A stretch of 35,455 nucleotides of DNA, taken from contig CAINDP010000177.1 in assembly GCA_903847405.1 (NCBI GenBank), forward strand, positions 1 to 35,455. Reading direction: 5' to 3'. Positions 1 through 7,834 of this stretch are shown piece by piece. A program made the translations under genes and the position numbers. The notes beneath the pieces are model-generated. The model ran no database searches. It was not told the origin of the DNA and saw nothing but the letters and a program-made list of their open reading frames with translations. The stretch is from an uncultured Myxococcales bacterium (GTDB lineage: Bacteria; Myxococcota_A; UBA9042; DTJE01). The first letter of the stretch is position 1; every line of letters begins with the position of its first letter.

Positions 1-1
1 A

Positions 2-130
2 GCACTCGGCGGCCACCTGAAACACAATGGCGACCCAGGCTGGGAAGTCATTGAGAACGGCCTCGAACGGCTGCTTCTCATCGAAGAAGGCTGGCTCGCG
101 GCGACTGCTTCGAGAAGTGATCAATCGTGA
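2..130 (+). CDS. IS4-like transposase, C-terminal fragment (cut by window edge)
   Basis: The 42 codons from base 2 to a TGA at 128-130 read ALGGHLKHNGDPGW and then an amphipathic helix containing ENGLERLLLIEEGW. The Gly-Gly-aromatic/His-Leu start, the G-x-PGW turn and the helix ending in EGW match the extreme C-terminus of IS4-family DDE transposases, which typically have GGFLGRK, PG and a W-RG-W-RL helix. The rest of the gene lies left of the window, so I cannot tell whether the element is intact. The right end of the insertion should lie between 131 and about 240, but no clear terminal inverted repeat can be recognised without the left end. The frame differs from that of the next gene. The family call is made from motif memory and is fairly sure; activity is unknown. 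Confidence 0.65.
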   Translation, partial: ALGGHLKHNGDPGWEVIENGLERLLLIEEGWLAATASRSDQS

Positions 131-131
131 G

Positions 132-167
132 ACGTGCAGGTCCACGTGCAAGTCTACGTCCACGTCT
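132..167 (+). repeat. Three degenerate 12-bp direct repeats after the transposase
   Basis: Three consecutive 12-bp units, at 132-143, 144-155 and 156-167, begin ACGTGCAGGTCC, ACGTGCAAGTCT and ACGTCCACGTCT. Neighbouring units agree at 10 of 12 bases. The block begins two bases after the transposase stop and ends before the next gene. It could be part of the insertion-sequence end, a transposase-binding repeat, or host sequence at the insertion point. It is short, so chance cannot be excluded. Confidence 0.45.
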
Positions 168-245
168 GCGTGGGGGAGGGTGACCGGGAGGAGGCGGGAT
201 GGGGTACACTTGCCGGCGTCCCGGGGGGAGGTTGCGCGGTTGGCG

Positions 246-3200
246 ATGTCGAAAGGCGGCAGTCGGGTTCGGGTCCAGGCGTCGGTCGAACGGAAGCGCA
301 CGGGGGATGGCCCGCTGGTGGAAGCCACGCTGGGCCGGACCGTGGACGCCGAGGCCGGCGACGTCGCGGACGTGCTGGCGCCCCTGCGCCTGCCCGAGGT
401 TGCCCGGGTCCTGCTGCGCGACATCGACGCCCGGCTGATCAAGGGCGGCCAGGTCCGCCTGGCGGTCGCCCTGGCGGCGGGAACCCACTCGGTTCCCCTG
501 GCCGAGGGGCCCGGGTTCCAGATCGTCGTGGCGCCGAACACCCGGGCCGAGGTGCGGGCCGTCGTCGGCGACCCGCCCGGCGGCGCCTGGTCCGAGGGGC
601 CGGTGATCCAGTCCGTGTCCGTGGACCTGGCCCCGGCCATCGTGTTGCCGAACGTGCTGCAGACGCTGGTGGACCTGCGCCACCTGTTCGAGGACCGGAC
701 CTTCGAAACCGCCCGGAAGGCCTGGGACGGCCCCTTCGGCCGATCGCTGCGCAAGGCGGGAACCGCGGCCCTGCGCGCCACCGGGATCGCCGACGCCCTG
801 TGGGCCACCTTCGACAATGCCACCGGGCTGGCGCCCTTCCTGATGGAGCGGGCCCGTTCCCGCGTGGACTCCCTGGGGCGCGCATTCGCCGACGGCGCGC
901 TGGAGCCCGGCGAGGTCCACCTGTCGAAGATGCGCGGCCGGCCGCGGTGGAACGCCTCGGACTGCCGCTGGGAACTGGAACTGGCCTTCTCCGGCCAGGT
1001 TCGCCTGCTGGACAAGGTGACCTGGCCCTTCGAGAACGTGGTCCTGCCGTCGACCATCCTTCCGATCCCCTTCGCCTCACTGGACGGGCTGCTGTCGGGC
1101 GAACCCCTGGCGACCGGCCTGCTGCACGCCGAGCGCATGGATCGGCGCGCCGTGATGAAGGCGTTGTGGGGCGCCCTGGCATCGGCCGAAGGCGAGATCG
1201 AAGGGGAGGGCACCCCGCCCGTGCTGGGCCTCAAGACCATGCTGGTGGATCGGACCGACGTCGTGCTGCGGGGGGCGCTGCCCGAAACCTGCCGCATCCA
1301 GGCGTGCTTCGTGGCCCGACGCGAGGAGAATCGGCTGATCGTCGACGTGCCCGAGGCGATCGCCGGCTTCCCCGGGGGGGACGTCAAGGCCCGGTGCGCC
1401 CTGTCCCTGGACCTGGACTTCGACGCTCCCGGCGGCGGCCTGCCGGAGGTGCCCTCGGGCTCCCTGCGCGTGGACGCGATCCCCGGTTCGTCGCTGCCGT
1501 GGTTCGAAGGCCGTTCGCGGTCCTCCCATCCCCTGGCCCTGGGCTCGTCGGCCGTGCGGCTGCGCGTCGAGGACGTGCGTCCCACCGGCGGCATGGAAAT
1601 CGACTGGAGCAACGGCGGCGTCGAGGTCCACCTGCGGCCCGAGGGCATCGCCTTCGAGGCCCGCGTGTCGATGCCCCGGCAGGACGCGGTCCGCCTGGGG
1701 GACGCCGGCCTGGGCCTGGAACTGCGCGACGGCACCATCACGGCCCGCCTGAAACCCTTCCGCGACGGCCTGTGGCGCGCCTCGGTGCGCGGCGGGTGCG
1801 TGGTGGAACAGCGCGGGCGCCTGGACATCACGACCTTCCCCGAACTGCACATCGAGGATCCCGTGCTGCAGGAGGTCATCGAGGCGGCGGTCCGGTTCGA
1901 CCTGTCGTCGCGCATGCAGATTCCGCGTCCGGGCGCGCCCGAGTTCCGCATGACGCCCAAGGGACGGCTGGACGTCGTGCTGCGGAAGGCGGCCGTCACG
2001 CTGGACGGGCGGCACCTGGAACTGCCCGAGGGCACGACGCTGTCGGCCGCGTGGCGGGAAGGCGAAATCTCGTCCGAGGGCCTGGGCGCGTTCGCGGTGG
2101 ACCTGGGCTGGGACCTGCTGGACCGTCCGATCCGCGTGGCCGCCGACGACGGCCGGCAGGTGCTGCTGCGATCCGACCCGCTGATGCGGGGGGGGCTGAC
2201 CGTCCACGTCACCCCCGGCGGCCGCCTGGCGGTCAACACCGAGGGCGGATCCGGCATCGGCGCCGGCTGGATGACCACCCTGGTCGGCGGCGGCAGTTCG
2301 GGGTCCCTGAAGGAACTGCTGTGGTCCGGCGAGGCTCTGGACCTGCTGTCGCAGGTGCTGGAACTGTTCGACCCCGACCTGGCCCGCCTGGTCGTGAAGG
2401 CCCGGGATGCCGTCCGTTCGGGCCGCACCTACCTGGACGAGGAGGGCGTCAAGACCGTCGGCGACGCCATTCCCCGCCCCCGGATCGCCCGCCTGCTGTC
2501 GCGCGTGCTGTCCGGCGGGACGTCCTTCGCCCCCCGCCTGGAGCCCCTGGTGCAGGATGTCACCGAGGGGCGCGGGATCAGCCTGCGCAAGGCCAAGGCC
2601 TTGATCGCGGAGGCCATGCCGGACCTGGACGCCGACTACGAGGTGGACCGGATCCTGCGCTGGGTGGACCTGGTCACGCGCCCGGGGCCGCTGAATTCCC
2701 GAACGGCCCCCCGGGAGGAGCCTCCCATCGACATGGATCCCCGTTTCGCGGACGCGATCCGGGACCTGCCGTCCGCGGCGGACATCTACGCCGCTGCGGA
2801 CCGTGTGCGCACGCCCGAGGCGGTCCAGATCCGCATCACCGACCTGGCGCCCGAACTGACCCTGGCGCAACTGGACTGGATCCTGGCCCGGGCCCCCGGA
2901 CGGTGGGGGCCGTCCCGCATCCGGCGCCTGCGGCACGTCCGCGCGGCCAAGCGTGCCGTGGCGCGCATCGACGCGGAAGCGAGCCCCCTGGCGGCCGCGG
3001 CCCAGTCGGCGACCATCGCGGGGTTCCTGGGCGAAATCGTGGGGCCCCTGGCGGGCCTGGACGACCCGGCGTCGGGCTGGCCTTCGCCCTGCGCCCTGGG
3101 CCCGGTGGACGTGGCCGTCCTGCTGCAGGTCGGCCTGTCGGACCAGGCCCTGGGCCTGCAGTCCCAGGTGAACAACCGCCTGCTGCTGGAACTGGTGCGC

Positions 3201-4898
3201 GCGCGCCCCGGGGACTTCCTGCGGGCGGTCCTGATCGAAATGAGCCAGCAGGTGCCGCGCATCCTGGCCGGCGTCCTGATGGCGTTCCTGAACCAGGATC
3301 AGCAGCGCATGAAGGAGCCCCTGGACCTTCCCACGCTGGTCCAGGACAAACTGGGCCTGAAGGTGCCCCGACTGGCGGACTACATGGCCGGCGGCCGGCA
3401 CGTGCGGGACTCGTACTACGAGGCGCTGTCCCGCCTGGCCGACGCCATCATGGACCAGGCGGGACCGTACCTGGCCCGCCGGACCCACCTGCGGGAGGTC
3501 CACCACGGGGTGCCGTCGCCGCTGCGCATCCCGGCCGGTCTGCCCAAGACCCTGGAGGCGGACGCCCGGGCCGCCGTGGCCGCGGCCGACCGCCTGGGGC
3601 GGCGCCTGCGCTTCGACGGGCGGGACAAGGACGCCGCCCTGGACGACGCCCGCCGGGCCTACCGCGAATCGTTCGATGCCTGCGCCGCGTTCCTGGGCGA
3701 GGTGCCCACGGGCTTCCTGCGTCCCTGGATGCGGGACACCTGGCGCCGCAACGAGGAGGCCCTGAAGGTCCTGTCGGTGGTCGGCAACGTCCACGAGGAC
3801 GTGGACGACGTGCGGCACTGGCTGGAGGTGACGTCCGGCGCCGCGATCCCCACCGACGACGGGGCGCTGCTGGACCGGGTCATCGACACGCTTTACGCAT
3901 TCCCCGAGGACCGGGCCGTCCTGAAGGCCGATCCCCTGGTCCGCCTGATGATCGAACCGGCGCCGGGCCGCTATGACTTCACCGCGGTCAGCGCCATGGG
4001 CGTGGTCACCGACGGCGCCGAGGGCCGCGAACTGCACGCCGCATACGACCGCCTGCTGCAGCGCCGGGGCGTGCGCGTCGTGCGGGCGAACACCGGCCTG
4101 TTCCGCAGCCTGGAACACAACGCGTCGGCGATCCTGCGGTCGATCACGTCCGTCGAGGGGCCCTGGGGCTGGATCGGGTACTCCCAGGGGTGCGCCAACG
4201 GCCTGCTGGCCGAATCCTTCCTGCGGGGCGGCACCCCCGAGCAGCAGGGCATCCTGGACCGCTTCGTGGGCCGCAACCTGCTGTTTTCGGCGGCCAACGG
4301 CTCGGTCCACGGCACGGCGGGCACCGACAAGATGCTGCAGGCCATGATCGAAGGCGAGCGCTTCCTGAAGGCCTACCAGGCCCGGTACTCGCGGCAACTG
4401 GTGGACCTGTTCCTGCGCGCCCTGCAGGTCGTGCTGGATTCGCGGCAGTTCGTGGACACGCTGAACGGCGCCCACTCCCTGACCATCGAACGGGCCATCG
4501 CGCTGCACCGGGACGGCCAGTTCGTTCCCTGGGTGCCCACGTCCACAACGCGCGGCGTCGTGTCGCGCGACCGCCTGCCCGAGGCGCTGGAGTGGCTGTA
4601 CTTCATGCACGAGCACCAGAGCCCCGGCGTCCGCCACGACAGCCAGGTCCCCGTGGACGAGGCCCTGGGCCGCGCGACGCGGATCACCAACGAGCGGACG
4701 GTGGCCTTCGCCCGGTGCGACATCGGGTCCTTCGTCCAGTCCACGCACCACTGGTCGCCGCTGACGGTCGAAATCGAGGCCGTGACCACCGAACGCGACC
4801 GCGCCCTGGCCGTGTACGAAGGCCCGAAGGATCGCCACGTCTTCCCGTGGGTGGAAACGCTGGCGCGCTTCGGTCGGATTCGCAGGGTCGAAGGGTAG
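246..4898 (+). CDS. Large orphan protein with C-terminal alpha/beta-hydrolase-like region
   Basis: 1550 residues and not recognised as a known family. The open frame runs upstream to base 27, but that part overlaps the transposase end and has poor codon use. ATG 246 is therefore chosen, with G-rich sequence (GGGGGGAGG, 223-231) about 14 bases upstream, which is a long spacing. There is no signal peptide or obvious membrane span. Residues 1-750 look beta-rich, with many short alternating hydrophobic strands. Residues 750-1240 look helical. From about 1243 the sequence resembles an alpha/beta hydrolase: strands, then a nucleophile-elbow motif G-Y-S-Q-G with Ser1313, and a late His1531 (DRHVFP) that could complete the triad. 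The acid residue is not assigned. It ends 18 bases before the convergent gene at 4917-6122. The substrate is unknown; it may act on an intracellular ester, amide or lipid, but that is inference. Confidence 0.85.
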   Translation: MSKGGSRVRVQASVERKRTGDGPLVEATLGRTVDAEAGDVADVLAPLRLPEVARVLLRDIDARLIKGGQVRLAVALAAGTHSVPLAEGPGFQIVVAPNTRAEVRAVVGDPPGGAWSEGPVIQSVSVDLAPAIVLPNVLQTLVDLRHLFEDRTFETARKAWDGPFGRSLRKAGTAALRATGIADALWATFDNATGLAPFLMERARSRVDSLGRAFADGALEPGEVHLSKMRGRPRWNASDCRWELELAFSGQVRLLDKVTWPFENVVLPSTILPIPFASLDGLLSGEPLATGLLHAERMDRRAVMKALWGALASAEGEIEGEGTPPVLGLKTMLVDRTDVVLRGALPETCRIQACFVARREENRLIVDVPEAIAGFPGGDVKARCALSLDLDFDAPGGGLPEVPSGSLRVDAIPGSSLPWFEGRSRSSHPLALGSSAVRLRVEDVRPTGGMEIDWSNGGVEVHLRPEGIAFEARVSMPRQDAVRLGDAGLGLELRDGTITARLKPFRDGLWRASVRGGCVVEQRGRLDITTFPELHIEDPVLQEVIEAAVRFDLSSRMQIPRPGAPEFRMTPKGRLDVVLRKAAVTLDGRHLELPEGTTLSAAWREGEISSEGLGAFAVDLGWDLLDRPIRVAADDGRQVLLRSDPLMRGGLTVHVTPGGRLAVNTEGGSGIGAGWMTTLVGGGSSGSLKELLWSGEALDLLSQVLELFDPDLARLVVKARDAVRSGRTYLDEEGVKTVGDAIPRPRIARLLSRVLSGGTSFAPRLEPLVQDVTEGRGISLRKAKALIAEAMPDLDADYEVDRILRWVDLVTRPGPLNSRTAPREEPPIDMDPRFADAIRDLPSAADIYAAADRVRTPEAVQIRITDLAPELTLAQLDWILARAPGRWGPSRIRRLRHVRAAKRAVARIDAEASPLAAAAQSATIAGFLGEIVGPLAGLDDPASGWPSPCALGPVDVAVLLQVGLSDQALGLQSQVNNRLLLELVRARPGDFLRAVLIEMSQQVPRILAGVLMAFLNQDQQRMKEPLDLPTLVQDKLGLKVPRLADYMAGGRHVRDSYYEALSRLADAIMDQAGPYLARRTHLREVHHGVPSPLRIPAGLPKTLEADARAAVAAADRLGRRLRFDGRDKDAALDDARRAYRESFDACAAFLGEVPTGFLRPWMRDTWRRNEEALKVLSVVGNVHEDVDDVRHWLEVTSGAAIPTDDGALLDRVIDTLYAFPEDRAVLKADPLVRLMIEPAPGRYDFTAVSAMGVVTDGAEGRELHAAYDRLLQRRGVRVVRANTGLFRSLEHNASAILRSITSVEGPWGWIGYSQGCANGLLAESFLRGGTPEQQGILDRFVGRNLLFSAANGSVHGTAGTDKMLQAMIEGERFLKAYQARYSRQLVDLFLRALQVVLDSRQFVDTLNGAHSLTIERAIALHRDGQFVPWVPTSTTRGVVSRDRLPEALEWLYFMHEHQSPGVRHDSQVPVDEALGRATRITNERTVAFARCDIGSFVQSTHHWSPLTVEIEAVTTERDRALAVYEGPKDRHVFPWVETLARFGRIRRVEG

Positions 4899-4916
4899 GG
4901 GGCCGCGCGGGGGGGC

Positions 4917-6122
4917 CTACATCGTCAGCCCGTGCTGCCCGTGGGGCAGTTCGTACAGGCGGCGGTGGATCCGGTCGAAGTAGTCCGGCAGGTAGGTCCC
5001 GCGCATCCGGATCGGCAGTTCGTCGAACGACGTGCACGGCGACAGCGCGAAGGCGAACAGCCAGTTCATCAGGGCCTCGACGTTCGTCGCCAGGCGGCCC
5101 TTGTAGACCTGGTTTTCCCGCTGGTCCAGCACGTGCGCCTCGTGCATGCTGCGGCCGATTTCCGACTCCAGCAACTGCTCGTAGTCGATCAGCAGGACCT
5201 CGAACCGCACGTGGCCCTCGGCGCCGTCCACGAAGCGCAGGTATTCCGCCTCCAGCGTGGCCTGGTCGGGCGCCACGCCGCGGGAAATCAGCCGGTCGGC
5301 GTGCTCGCCCGTGGGCACGGCACGGCGCAGGCGGTCCAGCGGCAGGCGGTAGGCCAGGACCATGTTGCGGCCGACGAAATCGCCGGAAAAGCGCTTTTCG
5401 TCCACGACGGACAGGTCGGGCCGGTCCCCCAGCCAGGCGTCGAAGCGCTCGGCCAGGTCCGCGTCGGCCAGCACCCGGATCCCCACGACGTCGTCGATGT
5501 GGAAGTGGGGCATGGCCGCGACGAACAGGTGCTCCCGGATGGACTTCAGGACCCGGCGCTCGGCGTGGGTGAATTCCGCCGCCATTTCTTCCACGGGGGT
5601 GATCAACTGGTCCTTGGGGATGCCCAGGCGCCGGGCACGTTCCGACGCCAGTTCGTCGGCGCGCTGGCGGATCTGGTCGTACATGTAGTCGACCAGCCGC
5701 CGGGCCGACTTTTCCGCGATGCGCCGCACGCGCTTGATGCGCCGGGAGCCCCCGTACCGGGGCGGGTCGTCGGTGGTGAAGATCATCCCGTCGTACGGCG
5801 TTTCCCGGTAGAAGTCCTCGGGGAACTGGGCATACCGCGTCAGGAGTTCATCGACGCGGCGGTTGTGGACGGGCGGGTTCGCGACGATCAGGTCCTTCAG
5901 CGCGCTCTTGCAGGTGGCCGGGGAGCAGGCCAGCTCCACCCCGTGCAGCGCCTGGAACAGTTCGGTCGCGAAGGCGTCGGACCAGGTGCGGGCGGCGTAG
6001 GCGTTCAGGTTGACGATCACCTTCAGGCGCCGGGCGTCAGCCGCCGTGAAACGGTCCTCGAGGGCCCGCCCCAACAGGTCGTCCAACTCGTCCCGATGCA
6101 GGAACGATCCCAGCAGGATCAC
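4917..6122 (-). CDS. Uncharacterised protein, weakly RelA/SpoT-like
   Basis: 401 residues. The frame is open further upstream, but GTG at 6122 is preferred because AGGGGGG stands eight bases before it and upstream codons are atypical. The sequence then starts VILLGSFLHRDELDDLL. It has no signal peptide and is probably cytosolic. The central part has a stretch, HIDDVVGIRVLAD, like the (D)I-x-D-x-x-G-x-R strand of RelA/SpoT synthetase folds. Later segments (GRNMVLAYRL, RFEVLLIDYE and a helix with HEAHVL) fall where that fold has its GY-x-S-x-H and E-x-Q-I-R-T elements. The exact catalytic signatures are not preserved, so (p)ppGpp synthesis should not be assumed. It could be a nucleotidyltransferase-like orphan. 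It has its own promoter at 6163-6191, divergent from serC. Confidence 0.75.
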   Translation of the reverse strand: MILLGSFLHRDELDDLLGRALEDRFTAADARRLKVIVNLNAYAARTWSDAFATELFQALHGVELACSPATCKSALKDLIVANPPVHNRRVDELLTRYAQFPEDFYRETPYDGMIFTTDDPPRYGGSRRIKRVRRIAEKSARRLVDYMYDQIRQRADELASERARRLGIPKDQLITPVEEMAAEFTHAERRVLKSIREHLFVAAMPHFHIDDVVGIRVLADADLAERFDAWLGDRPDLSVVDEKRFSGDFVGRNMVLAYRLPLDRLRRAVPTGEHADRLISRGVAPDQATLEAEYLRFVDGAEGHVRFEVLLIDYEQLLESEIGRSMHEAHVLDQRENQVYKGRLATNVEALMNWLFAFALSPCTSFDELPIRMRGTYLPDYFDRIHRRLYELPHGQHGLTM

Positions 6123-6162
6123 GTTCTTGCCCCCCTGAAAACCACCACTCGCGCGGCGCGGA

Positions 6163-6191
6163 ACGTTACTCTTGTTGGGGGCTTGCGTCAA
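6163..6191 (-). promoter_or_regulatory. Sigma70-like promoter of the 4917-6122 gene
   Basis: On the minus strand, a TTGACG -35 box (6186-6191) is followed by a 17-bp spacer and TAACGT (6163-6168). The predicted transcript would start near 6156, giving a leader of about 34 bases before the GTG at 6122. The -35 box is strong and the -10 box moderate. Confidence 0.5.
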
Positions 6192-6262
6192 GCGACGCCG
6201 CTTCCGAAGCCCCTTCGGACGCGTGGGGCCGCGCCCTGGAACGGGTGCGGCCCAGCGCAATC

Positions 6263-6290
6263 TTGCCATCGTCGGTCGTTCGGCTAGGAT
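6263..6290 (+). promoter_or_regulatory. Sigma70-like promoter of serC
   Basis: TTGCCA (6263-6268), a 16-bp spacer and TAGGAT (6285-6290). A transcript starting near 6297 would have a short leader carrying the strong AGGAGG ribosome site at 6311-6316. It lies back to back with the minus-strand promoter at 6163-6191. Confidence 0.45.
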
Positions 6291-6324
6291 TGTCGGGCGC
6301 CCCGGGCGCCAGGAGGAAAGAACC

Positions 6325-7422
6325 ATGTCGAATCGCGTCATCAATTTCTATGCAGGCCCGGCCGGCCTGCCGTTGCCCGCCCTGGAACGTGCCCGCGACG
6401 AGATGCTGGACTTCGCCGGCACCGGCATGTCCGTGATGGAAATCTCGCATCGCAGCAAGGAATACGAGGCCGTCCACAACGAGGCCATCGCGCTGGTCCG
6501 GGAACTGCTGAACGTCCCCGCCAACTACAAGGTCCTGTTCCTGCAGGGCGGCGGGAACCTGCAGTTCTGCATGCTGCCCATGAACCTGCTGTGGGGCGGG
6601 CGCAAGGCGGACTACGTCGTGACGGGTTCCTGGGCCAAGAAGGCCTACAAGGAAGCCCAGATCGTGAACAAGGAAGCCGTGCGCTGCATCGCGTCCACGG
6701 AAGGCGAGGGCTTCCGGCGCCTGCCGACCGCCGCCGAGATGGTCGTGAACCCGGACTCCACGTACGTCCACTTCACCAGCAACAACACCATCTATGGCAC
6801 GCAGTTCAAGGACTTCCCCCAGGCCGGCAACGTGCCGCTGGCGTGCGACATGTCGTCCGACTTCCTGTGGCGCCCCTTCGACGTGACCCCCTTCGGGTTC
6901 ATCTATGCCGGCGCCCAGAAGAACCTGGGGCCGTCGGGCCTGGTCGTGACGCTGATCCGGGACGACCTGCTTTCGCAGTGCAACCCGGCGCTGCCGACCA
7001 TGCTGAAGTACGGCACGCACGCCGACGCCAACAGCCTGTTCAACACGCCGCCGACGTGGTCCATCTACGTCCTGCGCAACGTGCTGGCCTACAACAAGTC
7101 CATCGGCGGCCTGAAGGTGATCGAGGCGTCGAACCTGCGGAAGGGCGAGTTGCTGTACGGCTGCATCGATCGCCACGCGGGCTTCTACAAGCCCTATGTC
7201 ACGGTGGCCGCGGACCGGTCCCTGATGAACGTCGACTTCGCGCTGCCGTCCGCAGAACTGGACGACAAGTTCGTCAAGGAAGCCAAGGCCGCCGGCATGG
7301 TGGGCCTGAAGGGCTACCGCGACCTGGGCGGCATCCGCGCGTCCACGTACAACGCGGTCACGGTGGACCAGGTCCAGGTGCTGGTGGACTTCATGGAGGA
7401 GTTCGTCCGCAAGAACGGGTGA
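6325..7422 (+). CDS. serC: Phosphoserine aminotransferase SerC
   Basis: 365 residues, the usual family length. It is a cytosolic PLP enzyme that transfers the amino group of glutamate to 3-phosphohydroxypyruvate in serine biosynthesis; it can also act in the pyridoxal phosphate pathway. ATG 6325 is set by AGGAGG eight bases upstream. Family landmarks are NFYAGPAGLP at the N-terminus, GMSVMEISHRS near residue 35, the phosphate-binding LQGGGNLQF near residue 75, TSNNTIYGTQF in the middle, DMSSDF, and the PLP-binding lysine Lys199 in AGAQKN. All expected parts are present with no break. No other serine-pathway gene is adjacent, so it stands alone with its own promoter. The next gene starts about 100 bases later and is functionally unrelated. 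Confidence 0.97.
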   Translation: MSNRVINFYAGPAGLPLPALERARDEMLDFAGTGMSVMEISHRSKEYEAVHNEAIALVRELLNVPANYKVLFLQGGGNLQFCMLPMNLLWGGRKADYVVTGSWAKKAYKEAQIVNKEAVRCIASTEGEGFRRLPTAAEMVVNPDSTYVHFTSNNTIYGTQFKDFPQAGNVPLACDMSSDFLWRPFDVTPFGFIYAGAQKNLGPSGLVVTLIRDDLLSQCNPALPTMLKYGTHADANSLFNTPPTWSIYVLRNVLAYNKSIGGLKVIEASNLRKGELLYGCIDRHAGFYKPYVTVAADRSLMNVDFALPSAELDDKFVKEAKAAGMVGLKGYRDLGGIRASTYNAVTVDQVQVLVDFMEEFVRKNG

Positions 7423-7449
7423 CGGCCCGTCCCGGGACGCTCCCCGCTC

Positions 7450-7479
7450 TGGACACTCCCCGTCGCGCCATGACACAAT
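7450..7479 (+). promoter_or_regulatory. Possible promoter of the acyl-CoA-binding protein gene
   Basis: TGGACA (7450-7455), an 18-bp spacer and CACAAT (7474-7479). The -10 box lacks its first T and is therefore tentative. Its position, 39 bases before the ATG at 7519, is reasonable. Confidence 0.3.
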
Positions 7480-7518
7480 GCGTCAGACCTTGATCATCCC
7501 TTCGTGGAGGCAGAGTTC

Positions 7519-7779
7519 ATGGCGGATCCGAAGACGTTCGAAGAGGCGATGCTGCTGCTGAAGACCCTGCCCGAGCAGGGGCCCGACGTGCTGTTGAAGA
7601 TGTACGGCCTGTACAAGCAGGCGACCCTGGGCGACGTGACGGGCAAGCGCCCGGGCATGCTGGATTTCCGGGGCCAGGCCAAGTACGACGCGTGGGCCGA
7701 GTTCAAGGGCCAGACGACGGATCAGGCGAAGGCCGCGTACGTCGCGTATGTCGAGGAACTGGTGAAGGCGAACAGTTGA
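7519..7779 (+). CDS. Acyl-CoA-binding protein (ACBP family)
   Basis: 86 residues, the classical single-domain ACBP length. ACBPs are cytosolic four-helix proteins that bind long-chain acyl-CoA esters and buffer their pool. The signature YGLYKQAT-x-GD is present, followed by KRPGMLDFRGQAKYDAW and a final helix with AYVAYVEEL. These supply the Lys and Tyr residues that contact the CoA phosphate and acyl chain. The frame extends to a GTG at 7504, but ATG 7519 is chosen because GGAGG (7506-7510) lies eight bases before it. Such genes are common in eukaryotes and patchy in bacteria. The next gene follows after 55 bases on the same strand and may be co-transcribed, with no evident functional link. 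Confidence 0.95.
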   Translation: MADPKTFEEAMLLLKTLPEQGPDVLLKMYGLYKQATLGDVTGKRPGMLDFRGQAKYDAWAEFKGQTTDQAKAAYVAYVEELVKANS

Positions 7780-7834
7780 CGTTTGCGTCCACGTTCCCCT
7801 GCACGGCCGCGATCACGTTCACCGGGAGGTTGGA

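Noticed and set aside
134-3976. Second plus-strand frame of 1280 residues inside the large gene
   Set aside because: It is an Arg/Gly/Pro-rich shadow without family motifs; the gene in the other phase has normal composition and a G-rich site upstream.
1077-4838. Long open frame on the minus strand opposite the 1550-residue gene
   Set aside because: It is rich in Gln, His, Gly and Arg with no domain pattern, the usual shadow of a GC-rich gene in the opposite strand.
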